A DNA stretch of 64,000 nt from Skeletonema tropicum (Eukaryota; Bacillariophyta; Thalassiosirophyceae; Thalassiosirales; Thalassiosiraceae): NCBI GenBank assembly GCA_037178625.1, contig CM074134.1:2914001-2978000 (forward strand), in the 5' to 3' direction. Position 1 is the stretch's first letter; each line of letters starts with the position of its first letter. Below are positions 21,201 to 31,800 of this stretch, in pieces. The notes beneath the pieces were generated by a model. It did no database searches, was not told the origin of the DNA, and saw only the letters and a list, made by a program, of their open reading frames with translations. The translations under genes were made by a program, and so were the position numbers.

Positions 21201-22766
21201 CATCGCTAGTCAAGTCTTCGTAGCGTCGTCTTCGATTGGTGACTCTCCTCCCATACTGGACACTTTTGTCCACTGCCAAGACAGGTGAAGATGCATATTC
21301 GATGCTTGTTTCCTCACGAAGCGAGTTGGTTGGCTCATTGGCAGATTTTAGCATCTTTGCAAGTCGACTACACTTCGTTGCCATCAGCGCTGCTGTCTGT
21401 CTTAGCTCCTTCAATCCTCCATACATATAGATCCGTGACGCCTGCGAAGCGGCCTTGCCGGGAGTCCAATCATGAATAATCTCCAGCTTATTTTCCTTCA
21501 TCCATCTTGAGTTTATCTTGCGCGTTGCAAATGCGTCCTTTGGCGGTGGTCGACATAGTTCAAGAACGAGCACTGCCGTGGCATCACCACCTACCACTCC
21601 AGAAGTCTTGTTCGATGCGGCGTCATCAACTTGAAGACGAATACCGCAGATGTAGTCAAAAGGGAGCCGATACCTCAAACAACGATTGTAGGCGAAGTGA
21701 CCTGTGAGACCGCAGTATATTGTCAACTCCTGACTGACACGTGGAGAGTCTCCCTCCAACTCCATCTGTGCATCCCCTCCCCAGCTTTCTGTCCCTTCCA
21801 AGTTATCATCCCATTCGTCGTCTTCTTCGACGTGTGTCCACCGATAGCCATGATTCCAGCGCTGCCAGCCCCTTTCAGTTGGTAAGACGGCCGATATGTC
21901 ATCCTGGCTCAAGTCAATCAATTGATATGGCTTGTATTCGAAGCAGTCAAATATGAGGCACTTTCGACTTTGATCTATCCTAGCCGACAGTTGGAGTGGA
22001 TATGCTGCCTGGAGCTCTCCCTTGATCTGTCCCATGGACCCGACGAATACCAAGCACGCCAGTTCCTCAGCAGCGACAGTCGTGATAGGCGCATCGTCTC
22101 CATCAGACCTATATTCGGGGTAAAGAGTATCATAGTCTTCATCTTCTTCGACATCTGAGTCCACATTAGTACCAGGATGTCTGGCTGCGCTCTCCGTCTC
22201 TGTCGGGTTGTCATCGAACTCAGTTCCCCAACAAATAATATTTGGATCTTCGGACATATTTTTACCAATGCAGACTGCATAAAATTCAATTTTAAGTGAC
22301 ATTCCAATTTTGAGTGACAGTCATGGACAAGGATTAAGTATTGTGCAAAGCAAGACAGCAGACAGCGTGACAGCAAGGCATGTATATTACATCATGAGAA
22401 AGATACCATCAATCTCTTGATTACATGATAAAATCAAAGACACTAACTCCTTTGCGGGATACTGACGGCATAAACCCCTGATTTGTAGTCGATTCGATTG
22501 ACAGTGATGTATTCTCCACCAGTGGGCTGAAACACCAACGAATCCAGAGATGCCTGTGCTGCAGCACTGACAAAGGAAGACTTTTGCAGGGAATTCTTTC
22601 TTTCATGATACTCGTCAGGATTCATCGCCATGCGTACAAGACTATGAGACGCGTGATAATCCAATGCACGCATGGAGAGCTGACACTGGACGATATGAAC
22701 GAAGCCTTGGATGGCTTCTTCAGCCTCCTTTGTGCTGCCAATTTCTCTTCCAATTTGATGGTTCAT
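18252..22766 (-). CDS. Two-exon zinc-ribbon protein (copy 2), 3' end split by a retroelement
   Basis: Paralogue of the gene at 11939-13633. Exon 1 is 22448-22766; the intron is 22275-22447 (donor GTTAGT, acceptor TTATGCAG). Exon 2 begins at 22274 and now reads through to a stop at 20878. The zinc ribbon is kept (CSTCG and CPDCG). After ...VAQFEKPKA the frame runs into the inserted element at 21000 and gains about 40 foreign residues. The original tail, rich in Lys/Glu, lies beyond the insertion at 18252-18326, ending ...KRKSPG. The present product would be about 571 aa with a replaced C-terminus. Acidic and basic tracts otherwise match copy 1. Confidence 0.72.
18327..21000 (-). mobile_element. 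5'-truncated LINE-like retroelement, 18-bp target duplication
   Basis: The sequence AGCTTTGGGCTTCTCAAA stands on both sides (18309-18326 and 21001-21018) and occurs once at the equivalent, uninterrupted place in the paralogue near 11955 in diverged form. The 2674-bp insert reads on the minus strand. At its 5' edge the coding frame is already open, and the reverse-transcriptase core is missing, as in incomplete target-primed integration. No poly(A) is visible at the 3' edge. The long variable target duplication and 5' truncation favour a non-LTR element. Confidence 0.8.
18496..20980 (-). CDS. Retroelement polyprotein remnant: RNase H and zinc-knuckle region
   Basis: Two frames (20555 to about 20990, then 18496-20613) form one protein with a single frame change near 20600. 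The N-terminal part (LWELLAHFGIRLDLD) is downstream of the missing RT. An RNase H-like domain follows: D in GAADGSFM, E in NYRGEIFGGMALALL, D in RWFDNSGVI, and H/D in ESHVDDYRHV ... EMDRLAKQA. A Cys/His knuckle comes next (HFCGT, ICPSCGRLNESTSHITRC), resembling the zinc-binding C-terminus of non-LTR reverse transcriptases. The acidic and Arg-rich tail ends at 18496. Domain naming is by motif only. It is not autonomous. Confidence 0.65.
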
Positions 22767-23362
22767 ATTGCTTTTACAAATATTATATGTGATGATCCTT
22801 CACCTACCGTACTCTCAATTGTTCTATTCAAACAATCCCCCCGATATTCCTTCCTTTATTCTTACTCTAAACGTGAGCATGGAGGAAAGATCAAGGAGAG
22901 TTAGACATATTATGTGTGGAGAACACAGACACAGGGATGATAATATGGAGCAAAAAAATGACATCAATAATTTTCTCTCCCTCTTATTACACCGCCACTG
23001 CACTCATCATCCTATTACGTTTCAGTTTTTTGAGTATCCACCCAGGAGGCCGTGCATCCTCCCCAATCAAATACAAGACGAGATGAATCCTTAACCAGCA
23101 GCAGTAGAACGAAGAAGCCGCAGCCATCCAATAAGAGCAGGTATAGGCGTTCGGAGGGAGAATACAGAGGAATAACCAACGAAACTAATGGACGCATACA
23201 CAATCCAACACACCTAATAATAATTTACCAATAGAAGCAATCAACAGTAGTTAGTGGTGTAGGATTTAGCATTCAGCACTATGGCATGCGCATGATACTA
23301 TGATGAGCATGATCAATAATGGTTCATGGTCGATGGTCGAGAGGTAGGAGGTAGAGGGTGGC

Positions 23363-23373
23363 GGCGCGCCAAA
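23363..23373 (-). promoter_or_regulatory. E2F-like site TTTGGCGCGCC (copy 2)
   Basis: Same site and surroundings as 14217-14227, 76 bases upstream of the ATG at 23450. It lies in the bidirectional region shared with the zinc-ribbon gene. Confidence 0.4.
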
Positions 23374-23449
23374 TAGAAGATACATGTCTCTTTTGGCTGC
23401 TGTCAAACTGACATAAAACATGCCACAAAGCCGAAGCCATGCATCAACC

Positions 23450-24877
23450 ATGTCGACTAAGCAACGCAGTCCAACAAAAGCGGCCTCATCGCAGGTTGAT
23501 GACGAGAATGATATTGGCGCTCTTATATACAGAGAAAGTCAGCTGAGAAAGAAAGAGGCCGCCGCCGCGGAGGCTGATATAGAGAAGAGGAGTAAGAGGA
23601 CATCTGCATCGAAGCGTCGGTTAACTTCAACTCGACGTGCGGCTGCTGCTACTGCTATTCCAAGTTATGACTCTTCTCCTACAGCTTCGCTAGAAGGAAA
23701 GTCTACCAAGAGAAAATGCTGTTCGTCAGATGACGATGATGACGCTGGGAAAGAGTCAGCTGATGGAGTTTTGAGGAAGAAGTACAAAAGGACATGCTCT
23801 GCTGATGGATGCACGAACCATGTCGTCAGGGGAGGAGTGTGCATCAGACATGGGGCAAAGGTGAACGTCAAACGATGCAGCAGCGAAGGTTGCACGAACA
23901 TTGTTGTCAGGGGAGGAGTGTGCATCAGGCATGGAGCGAAGATAAAACGATGCAGCAGCGATGGATGTACGAACATAGTCGTCAAGGGAGGAGTGTGTGT
24001 CAGGCATGGAGCAAAGCAGAAACGATGCAGTAGCGAGGGATGCACGAACGTGGCCAAAATAGGAGGAGTGTGCACAAGGCACGGGGCAAAAGTCAAACAG
24101 TGCAGCAGCGATGGTTGCACGAACCAAGTTCAAAATGGAAGAGTGTGCATCCGACATGGGGCGAGGATCAAGCGATGCAGCATCGATGGATGCACAAACA
24201 ATGTCCAACGAAGAGGAGTGTGCAGAAGGCACGGGGCAAAGGTCAAACAATGCAGCATCGATGGATGCACAAACAATGTCCAACGAAGAGGAGTGTGCAG
24301 AAGGCACGGGGCAAAGGTCAAACAATGCAGCATCGATGGATGCACAAACAATGTCCAACGAAGAGGAGTGTGCAGAAGGCACGGGGCATTTCGCGACCCT
24401 AATGACGAATCTACTGCATTTGATCTATCATGCCCATCAGCATTCGATGATACGACCGCAACTCTTCCCAAACAGGGCGCAACCCCAGCTTCGAGGGATG
24501 ATGCAAGTAGCAACGACTTGTCTCCTGTAGTTTCGCTACCAGCAAAGTTTACCAAGAGGAAACGCCGTTCATCTGCTAGAGATGATGAAGGAAAGGGTAC
24601 AGTTAATAAAGGTGACTGGAAGAATTACAAAAAGACGTGTTCTGCTGAGGGATGCTCAAATATTGCTCAGATAGGAGGAGTGTGTGTAAGACATGGAGCA
24701 ACGACCAAACGATGCAGCAGCGATGGTTGCACGAACAAAGCCGTCAAGGGAGGAGTTTGTATAAGGCACGGGGCAAAGAGAAAACGATGCAGCATCGAAG
24801 ATTGCTCAAATAGAGTTAAAAAGCAGGAGTGTGTATCGTATCAAACATGGAGCAAAGATGAAACCATGCAGCAGTGA
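23450..24877 (+). CDS. GGVC-RHGAK Cys/His-repeat protein (copy 2)
   Basis: Open frame of about 475 aa from MSTKQRS. It has two repeat blocks. The first has eight C-x4-C-x9-C-x2-H units and ends in the conserved tail (DPNDESTAFDLSC). The second starts after a fresh basic linker (KFTKRKRRSSARDDEGKG) with two good units and a third broken after CSIEDCSNRV. The double-block layout also occurs in the copy at 62-64 kb, so it may be ancestral or arise from fusion of two genes. At about 24820 one base is lost and five gained, changing frame and stopping at 24877. The downstream units continue in another frame (see 24831-25222). The intact N-terminal protein could still be made. Confidence 0.75.
   Translation: MSTKQRSPTKAASSQVDDENDIGALIYRESQLRKKEAAAAEADIEKRSKRTSASKRRLTSTRRAAAATAIPSYDSSPTASLEGKSTKRKCCSSDDDDDAGKESADGVLRKKYKRTCSADGCTNHVVRGGVCIRHGAKVNVKRCSSEGCTNIVVRGGVCIRHGAKIKRCSSDGCTNIVVKGGVCVRHGAKQKRCSSEGCTNVAKIGGVCTRHGAKVKQCSSDGCTNQVQNGRVCIRHGARIKRCSIDGCTNNVQRRGVCRRHGAKVKQCSIDGCTNNVQRRGVCRRHGAKVKQCSIDGCTNNVQRRGVCRRHGAFRDPNDESTAFDLSCPSAFDDTTATLPKQGATPASRDDASSNDLSPVVSLPAKFTKRKRRSSARDDEGKGTVNKGDWKNYKKTCSAEGCSNIAQIGGVCVRHGATTKRCSSDGCTNKAVKGGVCIRHGAKRKRCSIEDCSNRVKKQECVSYQTWSKDETMQQ
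24172..24400 (+). repeat. Three identical 75-bp repeat units
   Basis: Three consecutive units encoding CSIDGCTNNVQRRGVC then RRHGA are identical or nearly so at DNA level, whereas other units of the gene differ at many sites. This indicates very recent expansion by unequal exchange. Confidence 0.8.
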
Positions 24878-25222
24878 AGGTTGCACGAACGTCATCGTCA
24901 AGGGAGGAGTGTGTGTCAAACATGGAGCAAAGATCAAACGATGCAGCAGTGTTGGATGCACCAATCAAGCTCAGAAAGGAGGAGTGTGCATCCGACATGG
25001 TGCAAAGGTGAAGGTGAAACTTTGCAGTAGTGATGGGTGCAAAAACATCGTCGTCAAGGGAGGGGTTTGTGTCAGTCATGAGCAAAGCGCAAATTATGCA
25101 GCATAGATGGATGCACTTATCAATCCATGCGGAGAGGAGTGTGCAGAAGGCATGTTCAAGATGCAAATAGCAATCCTCCCAGCGTGATTCTTTGTCAAGT
25201 TACCGATTATAAAGAAGTCTAG
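24831..25222 (+). pseudogene. Frameshifted 3' end of GGVC gene copy 2
   Basis: In a shifted frame the repeats resume (CSSEGCTNVIVKGGVC, CSSVGCTNQAQKGGVC, CSSDGCKNIVVKGGVC). A further one-base loss in GTCAGTCATGAGCAAAG (expected CATGGAGC) breaks the frame near 25080. The last unit is then joined directly to the terminal tail (NSNPPSVILCQVTDYKEV, stop at 25220-25222), with the middle of the tail deleted. Confidence 0.7.
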
Positions 25223-25351
25223 AGAGAGCTAGTTTTTTACAGCCCTTGGTGGGCATTATCTAATGTGTAAACTTCTTGGTAATTTGTTATTCTAAAACCT
25301 GCTGATCATCTTGGCACACATGAACATGATTACTGCTGCAGTACAGAGTCG

Positions 25352-26287
25352 TCAATACAAAATATCATAATGACCTGGTCGATACAACAATGTCAAACAT
25401 ATCCTATCATCCTCCTCCCCTTCCTTTCCGTTTCCACTACCATTCTCAACATCAATCTGACCAAACACATGATTCACAACCTCCCCACCACTTCCACACC
25501 TCCCATCCATATACTCAATCACCACCTTGACACCCAAACACTCCGCCAAAGCCGCCACAGTTACCATTCCACACTCCTTCCCCATTGGTTCCACCTCTCG
25601 TGAACAATAGGTTGGAATGTACATCATCATGTTGTTGACATCATCAGCAAGTAAAAATGGTAGGAAACGATCTGGATTGGATTTCATTTGGGCTGCGGTT
25701 AGTACGCGGAGGTACCATGTGCAATAGTCGGATGTGGAATTTTCTTCGTTTAGTTTCACATGGAGATGTTGTTGTGGCGTATCATGTGCTGTTGCTGATT
25801 TGTCATTGGCTGCGGTGAAGGATGTTTCAAGAAAGTCAAATAACTCCACTAGCTCTTCATGAAACATGTCAATTGTCATCTCTTCATATCCAAATTGACA
25901 TACCCACTTGAGTGAATCAGCAATTGTTGTCTTGATCCGACTAAATTCCTTCGACACGCCGGTCGTCTTATTGTTATTGTTTTGTAGCAACAAGTGCTCA
26001 CATAGACTGTACAAAAAGGCACGATAATAGCAATTCCCATCTCCTCGAACTCTTCTCAATGATGTGTATTTCGTCGATAGAAATTGAGCCGATTGGACAA
26101 AGCCAGCGGATTGATGCTGCTCGGCGGCATCATCATTGGCAGCATTGTTGGAATATTGATGCAGTAATGCAGAAATGGGGAGCAGCTGTGATGTGAGCGG
26201 TTGGGTGGATTTGATTTCGTTTTCGATGGCGGTGAGTTGTGCTTGGGTTAGCTTGTCTTGCGTTTGGGCGTCTTCGTCTGTCGACAT
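25352..26287 (-). CDS. Otubain-type OTU deubiquitinase
   Basis: 311 aa from the ATG at 26285-26287 (MSTDEDAQ). The catalytic Asp/Cys motif RRVRGDGNCYYRAFLYSL (Cys about residue 85) and the C-terminal His motif LLYRPGHYDILY complete the triad. Between them are otubain hallmarks: a helical insert after the first motif, WYLRVLTAAQMKSNPDRFLP, and SREVEPMGKECGMVTVAALA. Otubains (peptidase family C65) cleave polyubiquitin, preferring K48 chains in animals; they act in cytosol and nucleus. Length fits OTUB1/2 with a Gln/Asn-rich N-terminus. It is convergent with GGVC gene copy 2, with only about 130 bases between stops. Tail fragments of the same gene at 11.6, 18.0 and 62.1 kb show it belonged to the duplicated unit. 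This copy is intact. Confidence 0.88.
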   Translation of the reverse strand: MSTDEDAQTQDKLTQAQLTAIENEIKSTQPLTSQLLPISALLHQYSNNAANDDAAEQHQSAGFVQSAQFLSTKYTSLRRVRGDGNCYYRAFLYSLCEHLLLQNNNNKTTGVSKEFSRIKTTIADSLKWVCQFGYEEMTIDMFHEELVELFDFLETSFTAANDKSATAHDTPQQHLHVKLNEENSTSDYCTWYLRVLTAAQMKSNPDRFLPFLLADDVNNMMMYIPTYCSREVEPMGKECGMVTVAALAECLGVKVVIEYMDGRCGSGGEVVNHVFGQIDVENGSGNGKEGEEDDRICLTLLYRPGHYDILY

Positions 26288-26430
26288 GGTTTCTGATAAC
26301 TGCAATCGATAAATGAGGCTACTAAATGAGATTAATTCACCGGTTGTAAATGATCAGTAGTGACTATTACTTGCTTACTGCTTGCTGCTTGTCATTGTGA
26401 GCGGAGGTGTTTGGTTGGCAACACTCTGGG

Positions 26431-26443
26431 TACCGTTGCGACC
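26431..26443 (+). promoter_or_regulatory. Recurrent TACCGTTGCGACC motif
   Basis: Exact copies stand at 26431, 35894, 45910 and 54546, and TACCGTTAAGACC at 43384 (a related form at 43986). Four lie 100-400 bases upstream of a gene start (otubain, both LRR genes, PP4R3). It could be a transcription-factor site, or a piece of a dispersed repeat in the 26.4 and 35.9 kb cases. Confidence 0.35.
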
Positions 26444-26663
26444 TCAACAGAAACTACTTCTGCTCGCTTTACACCCAGCCTCACCCATCACCCAGCTTGC
26501 ACCTTGGATCTGCACGTTCTACCCCATTGTGAGTTATCTCTGCAATCTAGCCAGCCATGCACCATCCATCTGTGAACAGAACTGCTATGAAGTTGTTGGA
26601 GATTGAGATTGAAGTTGGAGATGAGGTTCGTTGGACGACTTGAAAGAGATTCGACAGGAAGTA

Positions 26664-28696
26664 CAGTGGAATAGGTCGAACTGTCCCCCCCGGGGGACAA
26701 AAATTTTGGCTAGCCTGAGATCCAGGGGGGGACAACCCAAAATCGACAACCGACAACCCAAAATCGACAACCGACAACCCATCATTCCACGCCACATCGA
26801 CAGTCACCTCCCTCGTGCGTGAGCGGAACAGCATCGCAATGCATGTGCTTGCTGTAGCTGCATCTTGTGCATAAATGAATTAGATGAATTTGGTTGAACT
26901 ACTGCGGCGATCTGTACTGTTAGCCTATCCAGCAGATTAGTTCTCTTCGAATATTGGTGCTATGATAAAGGTGAGCACAGTTCTGAAATCCTCTCGGTGA
27001 GCTGAGTTCAAATTCCACTGTGTGAAAAGGAGCCAAAGACCCAAGGAAACTGGAAGAGGGGACCCCTTTTGGGGTTAACCCTTAAGTCAAGCTAGAAGTG
27101 GGGCTAACAAATTTCTTTTTATCGTTCTGGCGGGGCCGGAGCGATTCATACTTTAAGTATGGTCGACCATACTTAAAGTATGGATCGCTCTACGAGGGTC
27201 CTACGTAGGAATAGTACGCAAAATTGTTTTTTTGTAACGACATCGGCGAAGCACCACCATCCCCCACCATGACAGCCGCTACACTACTACGCCTATAACT
27301 ATAATCAAACAATGAATTACAGTATTATACTTAGTAAACGAATTCTCCATAGTGTGTTCTCGACCGTCGATGCGTTGGTTGTATTGTATTTGCCCCCCCA
27401 CGACGCCCCCTCCGCTGATATATACAGGGCATATCTTGTGCATTTCTACCGATGTGCCGCTCAATATCATGTATTAAACCGAAGGTAATACAGTAAGCCG
27501 ACGCCTCATAATGCACAGTAGTCCTTCCATATGTATGATAATCAATAAACTGCGGCTAAAGTACGACATGCTGGCATCTATACTTGTCCTGATCCAACAA
27601 TTCCATTGAAAAATATTTTTTTCATTTTCCAAATCCCTCAACACTCCGCCACCATCAATACCGCTATATTATCACTCCCTCACCCGTTCCCTCAGCACCG
27701 ACACGTTCCATATATATAGTACCGTTGTCCTGTGCATTTGTTTGGTGATTGAGGTAGTTCATGGGTCGATTCTCCACCATATCCATCTGCACATCTTTTG
27801 TTCAAAATATCGCCCGCCTCGTCTCATTTCGACCACCACAACGTCAATAATAGGCCGATCTGTATGGTTCAAAGACCAACAATCATCGCAATAGGGTTAG
27901 GGATTGGACCCGTGCAATATTCATTGCCATATGAGCCAGTCATGGGGTTGCTTTAGGGACCTACACAGAAACCATACTTTAAGTATGAAGAGGTAAGTTT
28001 TTTTGAAGTGCTTTTATTTCATTTGTATTCGGTCAAAAATAAAGTGGTGATAGTCTTTTCTTATATGTAAAATTCACCGTAGATTTCGATTCTGCCCTCA
28101 TTTGCTTCTGAAAACGGAGTTATCGTCAAGTTATAAGGGTGTGAAAATAAAAATCATACTTAAAGTATGAAAATCGGCGTTTTTTCGTTTTTCGCGCCGG
28201 CCGCGCCCGAACGATAAAAAATTACATACATCACGGATTCGACCTCAGCTCACCGAGAGCAGCATTTTAAGCACCTTTAAAGGGTAGGTCACCCCCATGG
28301 CGGAAGAGAACTAATAATTGGCGATTTATTGGATAGGGTAACACTACAGATCGCCCTGCTCTCTCACATCATCACCACTGGTAGAGCGGAGGCAATAAAA
28401 AAATGAAATGTGTCAAATGTAAGTCACGCGCAGGGAACAAAACATGTGCAAACAAAAAATGTGTAGGCAATGCTGTTTGCAACATGGAGCTCCCTGTACT
28501 GCTATTCCCCATAGGGAAGAGAAATTAGTTCTCGATAAGATAGATGTGTCCATGTTTTCAATGAGCACCTACCATGACCCCTCTTAGAGAGAGTGGAGAG
28601 TGGGCCAGTGAGGGGGGGACAAAACTTCAGCACTAGGCTGAGATTTTGAGGGGGGGGACAGGCAAAGTGGGGGGGACAGTTCGACCTATTCCACTG
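26664..28696. mobile_element. Non-autonomous TA-flanked TIR element (Tc1/mariner type), 2033 bp
   Basis: Perfect 28-bp inverted termini (26664-26691 and 28669-28696, beginning CAGTGGAATAGGTCGAACTG and ending in C7) are flanked by TA on each side (26662-26663, 28697-28698). TA duplication and a CAGT start suit the Tc1/mariner superfamily. The flanks match the paralogous locus near 36080-36190, where no insert is present. No transposase frame exists inside. The interior holds further inverted repeats (26906-26950 with 28307-28354; CTCTCGGTGAGCTGAG in both arms), so another element may be nested. Confidence 0.82.
27139..27190. repeat. 52-bp near-perfect palindrome
   Basis: The two halves of this 52-base stretch are near-perfect reverse complements, each holding one copy of CATACTTAAAGTATG or its complement. 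Single copies of the same 15-mer occur again near 27973 and 28153 inside the same TIR element. No poly-C or protein-coding signal. Cruciform-forming or a protein-binding array. Confidence 0.75.
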
Positions 28697-28844
28697 TAAG
28701 AAGTCAATATTATTATATTCATATTCATTTGTGTTGAGTATTGATAGATGAACTACTTTAATAATGATATAATATAGGCATGTCTGCCATAAAATGTAAG
28801 TCTCTTCACCAGCTATCAATATAGTCTCTCTAGAAATGTTCTCT

Positions 28845-29400
28845 ACTCTCCAATTCATCACAGAGTCGACGATACTGCTCTTCAGTGGGCGGTTCATAAT
28901 ATCCTCTATAGCTATAGTATCCGTTCAATACGCCCCAAATCCTCCATGTAAACTGCATCTCCACTAATTTCGCTTTTAGGCTCTGGATCCAACCAATTGA
29001 TCTCGCACGAGTGGCGACCACCGCCATTGCACTAGCTCCACCAAAGACGCGACCCCGCTTGAATAAGTTGCAAGGAAAATGGAGGCTGGGGGTTTCTGCG
29101 AACTCTTGCATACCAATCGGGAGATTGCTTCGATAGTGAGAGTGACGATACGTAATCTGTTTTGGAGAGACGATTTTCAGGGAATAGCGTTGGAGTGCGT
29201 CGCAGCAGTAGGTGGATTGCGTGCATGAAACTAGGCACCTTGGCAATGCTTTGAAACTCATGTTCATAACCACCTCGTACGCTCTCGGGGAGATGTAAGC
29301 TCTCCAGAACTGGGAAATCATCTTCGCGGATGTCTCGAATGTCTCCTGTCAATTTATTAGAGCTTCGAAAACTCAACTCCTTCAGACGTGGAAACAAGCC
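28845..29400 (-). pseudogene. 3' half of an F-box-like/LRR gene, decayed
   Basis: Minus-strand frames 29032-29397 (LKELSFRSSNKLTGDIRDI, LSKQSPDWYARVRRNPQPP) and 28830-29000 (SIGWIQS shadow; true frame YRGYYEPPTEEQYRRLCDEL) match the last 180 residues of the LRR genes at 41845 and 44461. One frame change near 29035 and absence of the F-box-like start mark it as a remnant. Confidence 0.7.
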
Positions 29401-29551
29401 AAGATTTCACATGGAGTTATATAGGCGGCAGAGATGTGTTCTACTGCAATTAGTCTGTTTATACCCTTTAAGTTGAATATCTATCTCTTGCTCTAATCTA
29501 TCATAGCTCTATTACCTATTGTTTAAATATTTTTACCTACCAAATCAACAT

Positions 29552-30752
29552 CTAGTGTGACGTTGACTTTGCATCCACCAAACGAATACACTTTGCCCAA
29601 TGCTTCATCTTCAAAGTCATGGTATTTCCCAACTTATCTATAACAAATCGTATACTTGCCTCATCTCCATCGTTGGGGAAATCAGCAACAATCGCGTACG
29701 TCCACTCGCTTGAGCTTCGGAGTACCCATGCAAAGTCATGGAAGCGAAGTTGATTCGCAAGGTGAAGTGCCTTAGTGGGATTGGATTCGATGATCTGATA
29801 CTTGGTAGAATGGAACGTGTCACCTAGATCAAAGTTTGGGCCATCCAGCTCTCTGAGACGATCGAGGGATAGCGACGCTTCTGATGACGATGGCTTGTCA
29901 GCAGCAGAGGTGGAGGGATTACATTCCGTGGCCATAGTGTGCCGCCTGGACTTCTTATTCTTACGTGAAGACTTTGCCTGTGAAGGACGATTTGGAGTCA
30001 ACGGACTCGTCTTCTCATCAGCATTCTTCATTGAAGGATGTACACTTGCGGACATAGGCTCATTATTTCTGACAACCTCCTTCACACTTGCGGACATAGG
30101 CTCATTATTTCTGACAACCTCTTCGTGTTGAGATTTTAAAGGAGCATCACCGCAGCTGCGTTGCCTTCGATCATCGCCACTGCTTTTGCTACGACGGAGA
30201 GAGGAGCAGCGATCAATGTGGCTATGCCTTGCTGTCTGTGAGGGAGCTGAAGATGCAGATCTTGGAGAGGGGAGCTGGTCCCTTCCATAAGGATTCCTCG
30301 AGGAAGAAGTCGACGGAAGCTGTGATCGCGCACAAAAGGGTAGGGGGGGGGATGACACCACGACCACGACCACTTCTTGATGGCAGTTCCTTGTGCAACA
30401 CTGCAACAACGCACGTCGGTGATACATTCCGCCAACCATGGTTCTGTTCATGATTTCCATGTTCATGACGTTGTATGATTGATGCCTGGAGAGAATTCAC
30501 AAGCGAGTTAATGTTATCGTCGTTGGAGATCTTACTGCGCCTCCTTAACTTACCAGACGGAGGATGAGGATCTGACAACGGTATTGAGAGCGGCAGGTGA
30601 CGTTGTGGATGTTTGGCGGCGGCCTTGATGGGCGGAACGACGAGAGAATCTTCAATCCAGCTGGAAAGAAAGGCTGAGGCACGTTCGTAGCTTTTTTGTG
30701 CTTTGTTGGATGCGTCGGAGTATCGGTGGTTCACTGTTTTTGTTTTTGTCAT
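29552..30752 (-). CDS. Hypothetical Ser/Arg-rich protein, one-base frameshift at a G9 run
   Basis: The frame from ATG at 30752 (MTKTKTVNHRYSDASNKAQK) continues sensibly to about 30350, then becomes implausible. The frame 29552-30466 is sensible only after that point (SQLPSTSSSRNPYGRDQLPS). One base at the G9 run 30343-30351 joins them into about 400 aa. Low-complexity Ser/Pro/Arg region, a 14-residue direct repeat (VVRNNEPMSASV twice) and a Lys/Arg signal (SRKNKKSRRH). A folded C-terminal domain of about 100 aa follows (LRELDGPNFDLGDTFHSTKY ... FAWVLRSSSEWTYAIVADF). It reads like a small beta-sheet domain also seen in diatom hypothetical proteins; I do not know its role. Confidence 0.5.
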
Positions 30753-31800
30753 ATTGGATACTGTGTAGTGTTTTGCATTATTTTCATTTGGATTTGGTGC
30801 GGAGCGTTTTTCTGGGTCAAGTTGGTGTCAATCATGCACAAGAAGTCGTCGCGATGTCAAGCGCAGCGCGCAGCGCTGCCCACCCTGGTCCAAAATCGAG
30901 ATTTTGCTTCATAATATCTTTTTTCTGTTTTACCTTTTTGTCTCCATTTTAGAGTACCATTCGGGCATGCCCCCGAGGGCAGACTACATAATGATCGAAC
31001 ATACGTAAGTTTTTATATACTTATTACTTATTACCCGTAGATAAGCTACCATGAAGTACTTTTTAACCATGGCTTCTGTCAGCTTCCGTCACTTGACGCC
31101 TACGCAGCATGATAAAATGTACGAGAGTGCAAAACAGTACCATCAACAGCCATAACCTCCCATGAATAATAGAGTGTAAGATTTCAGGGTCTAACTCAGT
31201 GTAACCGTGACCAACCTGTTGGGTACAAACTTCAATTCCAATCAAATCAAATACATATGTAGTGTTGATATCAATGAATATTATTTTGTAACCATGTGTA
31301 ATGAATTATCTTTTCAATAACATGAAGCCGCGATGATGACTCAACACTCTACTGATCTCTTCCCTCTTCTGAGACATATGCCTCTCTGGCTTGTCGCTGG
31401 AGTTAGATTCTCTTGACGTCACAACTTTTAACGGATGCACTATACAATCACACCCACGTCTCTCATAAGATTAATTGTCTTTCTGGGGGTCTTTCCCTGT
31501 AATAACAACAGATGCTACCATAAGCACATAAAGTGATGAATTCATCAAGGATGCCTGTTGTTGATTGTTGAGTAAACCTCCCTCCCTCTCTGCAGCATCT
31601 TAATTCTAATTTCTGATATGCATCAAGTAGATAACTACGATTGACTCTGTCGAAGATATGATTGCACTGTCTCGTTTCGGTGATGATAGTGCTACATGAT
31701 TGATGCGCTCGCGGCACTCCTATTGACGGCGTTGGCCTTGAGAGTGACAATACACAGTGAGATCTTTTTATCATTCATAGATTCATTTATGCAAGCGCAA

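Noticed and set aside
20117..22158. Several plus-strand frames opposite zinc-ribbon copy 2 and the retroelement
   Set aside because: Equivalent frames recur opposite copy 1 only because the DNA is duplicated; no start context or motif.
26965..27020. tRNA-like segment (GAGTTCAAATTCCACTG)
   Set aside because: A T-arm-like sequence is present, also in the inverted copy near 28230, but no matching acceptor or anticodon stem. It belongs to the inverted repeat of the TIR element; a tRNA-derived SINE origin is possible but unproven.
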